This document shows, in pieces, positions 61,602 through 64,000 of a stretch of DNA of 64,000 nucleotides. The notes under the pieces are model-generated. The model made no database searches, was not told the DNA's origin, and saw only the letters and a list, made by a program, of their open reading frames with translations. This stretch comes from Bin80 sp965116685 (GTDB taxonomy: Bacteria > Bacteroidota > Rhodothermia > Rhodothermales > Bin80), in the NCBI GenBank assembly GCA_965116685.1, contig OZ220707.1:62001-126000 (forward strand). The letters are read 5' to 3'. The position numbers were made by a program, and so were the translations under genes. Numbering within the stretch: position 1 is the first letter of the stretch; each line of letters opens with the position of its first letter.

Positions 61602-63671
61602 ATGAAACATCAGATAAGTGGTGATCGGGCTTTTCAGACTCCGGGAAAGACCGAAGGTAGAGCATATACTCTTTCCCGCCATGTGATTAGGCGATTCGCT
61701 GATTGTCTACTTCTGTGTACTCTATTGACGGCTACACAGGTTGATGCTCAGGACCGGGAAGTACGTATGCAGCGAGTTCTTTCCGAGCGCATTCAGGAGC
61801 GTGCAGCGAGTTCCAAACGGGTCGATATCATCAGTGCTCAGGTGGTTGCATCCGAAGCGGATTCCTCGGTGCTGGTGAGTCTTTACAATTTTTCTGGAGG
61901 CGCGTCTTGGTTTGACAATTCTGGATGGCTCCAGGAGCCAGTTTTCGAGTGGTATGGAATAACTCTGGATGACGATGGCCGAGTTACCTCAATTGATCTC
62001 AGTGGTAATGGATTAGCGGGATTCATCCCGATTGGAATCGGAACGGTGGAGAAACTGGAAATCCTGGATCTCTCGGATAACCAACTCCGTTTTTTAATCC
62101 CAAAATCACTCTCCAACCTGAGTTCACTCAAAGAATTAATTCTTTGGGGTAATCAATTCAACGGGCCGATTCCCCCTGAACTAGGACAAATGCCGGCACT
62201 GGAAAAGCTGTCCCTCTTCCTGAATCAATTAAGTGGATCAATCCCCCCAGAATTAGGGTCCATCAAGAGTTTAAAACGGTTGCACCTTGACTTTAATGGG
62301 TTGGATGGCAGGATCCCTGTGGAATTAGCACATATTGAAGGGCTCATTGAATTGTTTGTTGATGGAAACAGCCTAACGGGAACCCTCCCGCTGGAATTAA
62401 CACAATTACGATCTCTTGTCTCGCTTTTTGCCGGCTTTAACGATTTGACCGGACCGGTTCCAGCAGAACTGGCAACGATGCCCGCACTGCAGAATTTGTC
62501 ACTGGAAGGCAACCAGCATACAGGCATAATCCCCTCCGAGTTGACAATGGCAAGGGACTTGACAAAATTACTTCTGGCACACAATCGCCTCAGTGGGCCC
62601 ATCCCCGAAGGATTTGCAGAAATACCTTTTCTCACTACTCTGGATTTGGAGGGGAATCAATTGACTGGCACCCTGCCGTTAGACTTGGGATTCAGCCCAA
62701 ATATGCGATACCTGAATCTCTCGGATAATCAGTTCACCGATCAGGTGAGTTCGTTGCCAATCACACTAGATGAGCTCCATTTACGTCAGAATCAACTGAC
62801 CGGAGATTTTTCGTCAATCATTGGGCCACTCACATCGCTAGGCAAAATTGATCTTAGAGAAAATGCTTTTACGGGGACGCTCGAAGTCATCTACGGTTTT
62901 CAGAGACTGGTCGATATTCGATTAAGCAATAACCAGTTCACCGGCGAGTTTTCTCTTCCGCGTAACGCGTTCGTTTTCACACTCTATCTAGATCTTACCA
63001 ATAATGATCTCCATCATTTTGGCGCAGTTACGGGGCAGGTATATATGGACACGATCAATGTATCCCGAAATCAACTTGACTTTACCGACTTGCTTCCGAA
63101 TGCTGGCTTGATCCATCGTGACTCATTTACGTATGCACCACAAGATTCTCTGGTTACAAGGGTAGAGAGAACTAGTGCAGAAGTCATTTTCAGCGTGGCG
63201 GATTCGGCAAACGGGAATGTATATCAATGGTATCGGGATGGGAATGCTTTGGATGGGGCAAATTCTGCATTCGTACGCGTTGACGCCAATGAACCAGTTG
63301 CTGAGTATTACTGCGAAGTGACGAACGATATGCTGCCAAACTTGACGCTCGTTAGCAAAGTCAAGTCAACCGATGCCATTCCCACGCATATCAACCCCTT
63401 GCCAGAGAAAATCGAGATGGTTACCGTTGGTCAGAATTTTCCAAACCCATTTCAGGTGGGGACAGCAATTCCAATTTCACTGGCCGAACCTGGCTCGGTT
63501 CAAATTACCATCTACGATATTGCTGGTCGCAAAGCTCAGACATTAAGAGAGACAATGAGTGCTGGCAAACATGAGGCATGGATCACGGCTGCCGGGTTGG
63601 CCTCGGGAAGCTACCGCTATGTGATTCATGTTGGTGGACATTACGTCACACGTTCGATGGTAGTCATGTAG
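61602..63671 (+). CDS. secreted leucine-rich-repeat protein with T9SS C-terminal sorting domain
   Basis: 689 residues. A signal-like core (FADCLLLCTLLTATQVDA) starts about 30 residues in; a GTG at 61683 would place it at the terminus and may be the true start. Residues 85-470 are about 14 LRRs of the plant-like type (NQLTGTLPLDLG, NQFNGPIPPELGQMPALEKL). An Ig-like segment follows. The last 75 residues (VGQNFPNPFQVGTAIPISLA, TIYDIAGRKAQTLRETMSAG, ending VTRSMVVM) are a type A sorting domain, so the protein should be exported by the type IX system to the cell surface. It likely binds a ligand or another cell; it is unrelated to menE, 64 nt upstream. Confidence 0.88.
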   Translation: MKHQISGDRAFQTPGKTEGRAYTLSRHVIRRFADCLLLCTLLTATQVDAQDREVRMQRVLSERIQERAASSKRVDIISAQVVASEADSSVLVSLYNFSGGASWFDNSGWLQEPVFEWYGITLDDDGRVTSIDLSGNGLAGFIPIGIGTVEKLEILDLSDNQLRFLIPKSLSNLSSLKELILWGNQFNGPIPPELGQMPALEKLSLFLNQLSGSIPPELGSIKSLKRLHLDFNGLDGRIPVELAHIEGLIELFVDGNSLTGTLPLELTQLRSLVSLFAGFNDLTGPVPAELATMPALQNLSLEGNQHTGIIPSELTMARDLTKLLLAHNRLSGPIPEGFAEIPFLTTLDLEGNQLTGTLPLDLGFSPNMRYLNLSDNQFTDQVSSLPITLDELHLRQNQLTGDFSSIIGPLTSLGKIDLRENAFTGTLEVIYGFQRLVDIRLSNNQFTGEFSLPRNAFVFTLYLDLTNNDLHHFGAVTGQVYMDTINVSRNQLDFTDLLPNAGLIHRDSFTYAPQDSLVTRVERTSAEVIFSVADSANGNVYQWYRDGNALDGANSAFVRVDANEPVAEYYCEVTNDMLPNLTLVSKVKSTDAIPTHINPLPEKIEMVTVGQNFPNPFQVGTAIPISLAEPGSVQITIYDIAGRKAQTLRETMSAGKHEAWITAAGLASGSYRYVIHVGGHYVTRSMVVM

Positions 63672-63740
63672 TCATTAAATAGCTCGGATTAATTAATTCC
63701 CAACCGCTTCATTAGCTTTATACCGAGGTCATATTGATTC

Positions 63741-64000
63741 ATGTTCTCAAGACGATCATTCTTGCAACTTTCCAGCGGGGGGCTATTGGCATTATCCCAA
63801 TTTCATCGCGAATGGGAAGCAGACATAGCGATCATAGGAGGGGGGACGGGAGGATGTGCTGCAGCACTAGCGGCGCTGAAAATGAATCAAAAAGTAATTC
63901 TCACCGAAGAGACCGAATGGATTGGAGGACAGTTCACACAGCAAGGGGTTCCGCCGGATGAGCATCCGTGGATTGAAACCCATGGCGCAACCGCTAGCTA
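63741..64000 (+). CDS. Tat-exported FAD-dependent oxidoreductase, N-terminal part
   Basis: 86 codons, cut by the window edge. The N-terminus MFSRRSFLQLSSGGLLALSQ has the twin-arginine motif SRRSFL, so export in folded state is expected. Then DIAIIGGGTGGCAAALAALK is the FAD Rossmann motif and ILTEETEWIGGQFTQQGVPP the start of the FAD-dependent oxidoreductase (PF12831-like) pattern. Substrate unknown. The start is preceded by a 69-nt spacer after the LRR gene. Confidence 0.85.
   Translation, partial: MFSRRSFLQLSSGGLLALSQFHREWEADIAIIGGGTGGCAAALAALKMNQKVILTEETEWIGGQFTQQGVPPDEHPWIETHGATAS

Noticed and set aside
1..64000. tRNA, rRNA, CRISPR array, integrase or prophage genes
   Set aside because: Intergenic regions were scanned by eye for T-loop and anticodon patterns, regular spacers and recombinase motifs; none was convincing, though a short RNA gene could be missed without a covariance search.

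Overview
The window looks like a chromosomal segment of a free-living member of the Bacteroidota/Rhodothermota (FCB) lineage. Supporting signs are a menaquinone (men) pathway, a DUF4249 lipoprotein paired with a carboxypeptidase-regulatory TonB receptor, DUF4175 and YbbR-like proteins, a dxr-rseP-bamA-ompH-ompH block, and a secreted LRR protein with a type IX secretion (T9SS) C-terminal sorting domain. Ribosome binding sites are mostly weak and several GTG/TTG starts are likely, which also fits this lineage. No rRNA, tRNA or CRISPR array was seen. The lineage call is inference from gene content, not from a marker phylogeny.

Layout. 1-1479: a truncated CoA-transferase translationally coupled to a Gfo/Idh/MocA oxidoreductase (minus strand). 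1626-2790: a complete IS630-family insertion in a CTAG site. 2791-5362: an accessory, gene-poor tract with one NYN-domain nuclease gene whose leader carries three tandem 33-bp hairpins. That leader is duplicated, in degenerate form, on the far side of the gene; a MITE-like element follows. 5363-19417: etfBA, chrA, a DCC-family protein, a giant DUF4175 coiled-coil protein, glgC, a lipoprotein, a TonB receptor, a Sel1-repeat protein, a small monooxygenase, pyrF and a YbdK-type ligase. 19418-28517: DUF4249/TonB receptor pair, serS, an RmlD-like reductase, a hotdog thioesterase, a secreted protein of uncertain function and a TPR protein. 28594-36718: the envelope block dxr-rseP-bamA-ompH-ompH, then panB and surE. 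36720-43261: threonine dehydratase, DUF4342, a glycosyltransferase, a lipoprotein that looks like an M28 peptidase without its metal ligands, an AAA ATPase/TOPRIM-like pair that resembles an anti-phage module, and an outer membrane beta-barrel. 43546-51797: gatC, YfhO, two glycosyltransferases around a UDP-GlcNAc 2-epimerase, a YbbR-like protein and an unknown membrane protein. 51813-61537: menaquinone synthesis (menF-menD-menB-menA, a methyltransferase-like gene, menC on the other strand, then menE), interrupted between menC and menE by an accessory insert with an FRG-domain gene. 61602-64000: the T9SS LRR protein and the start of a Tat-exported FAD oxidoreductase.

The housekeeping content is coherent: MenF, D, C, E, B and A make demethylmenaquinone from chorismate, ETF delivers electrons to a quinone pool, and RseP, BamA and two OmpH chaperones build the outer membrane used by the TonB receptors and barrels. 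The most interesting non-housekeeping pieces are (i) the NYN gene with hairpin-array leader, (ii) the ATPase plus TOPRIM-like pair, (iii) the FRG insert within the men locus, (iv) the ligand-less M28-like lipoprotein, and (v) the IS630 copy whose transposase stop codon is completed by its target site. All functional statements rest on reading motifs by eye; no database search was run.
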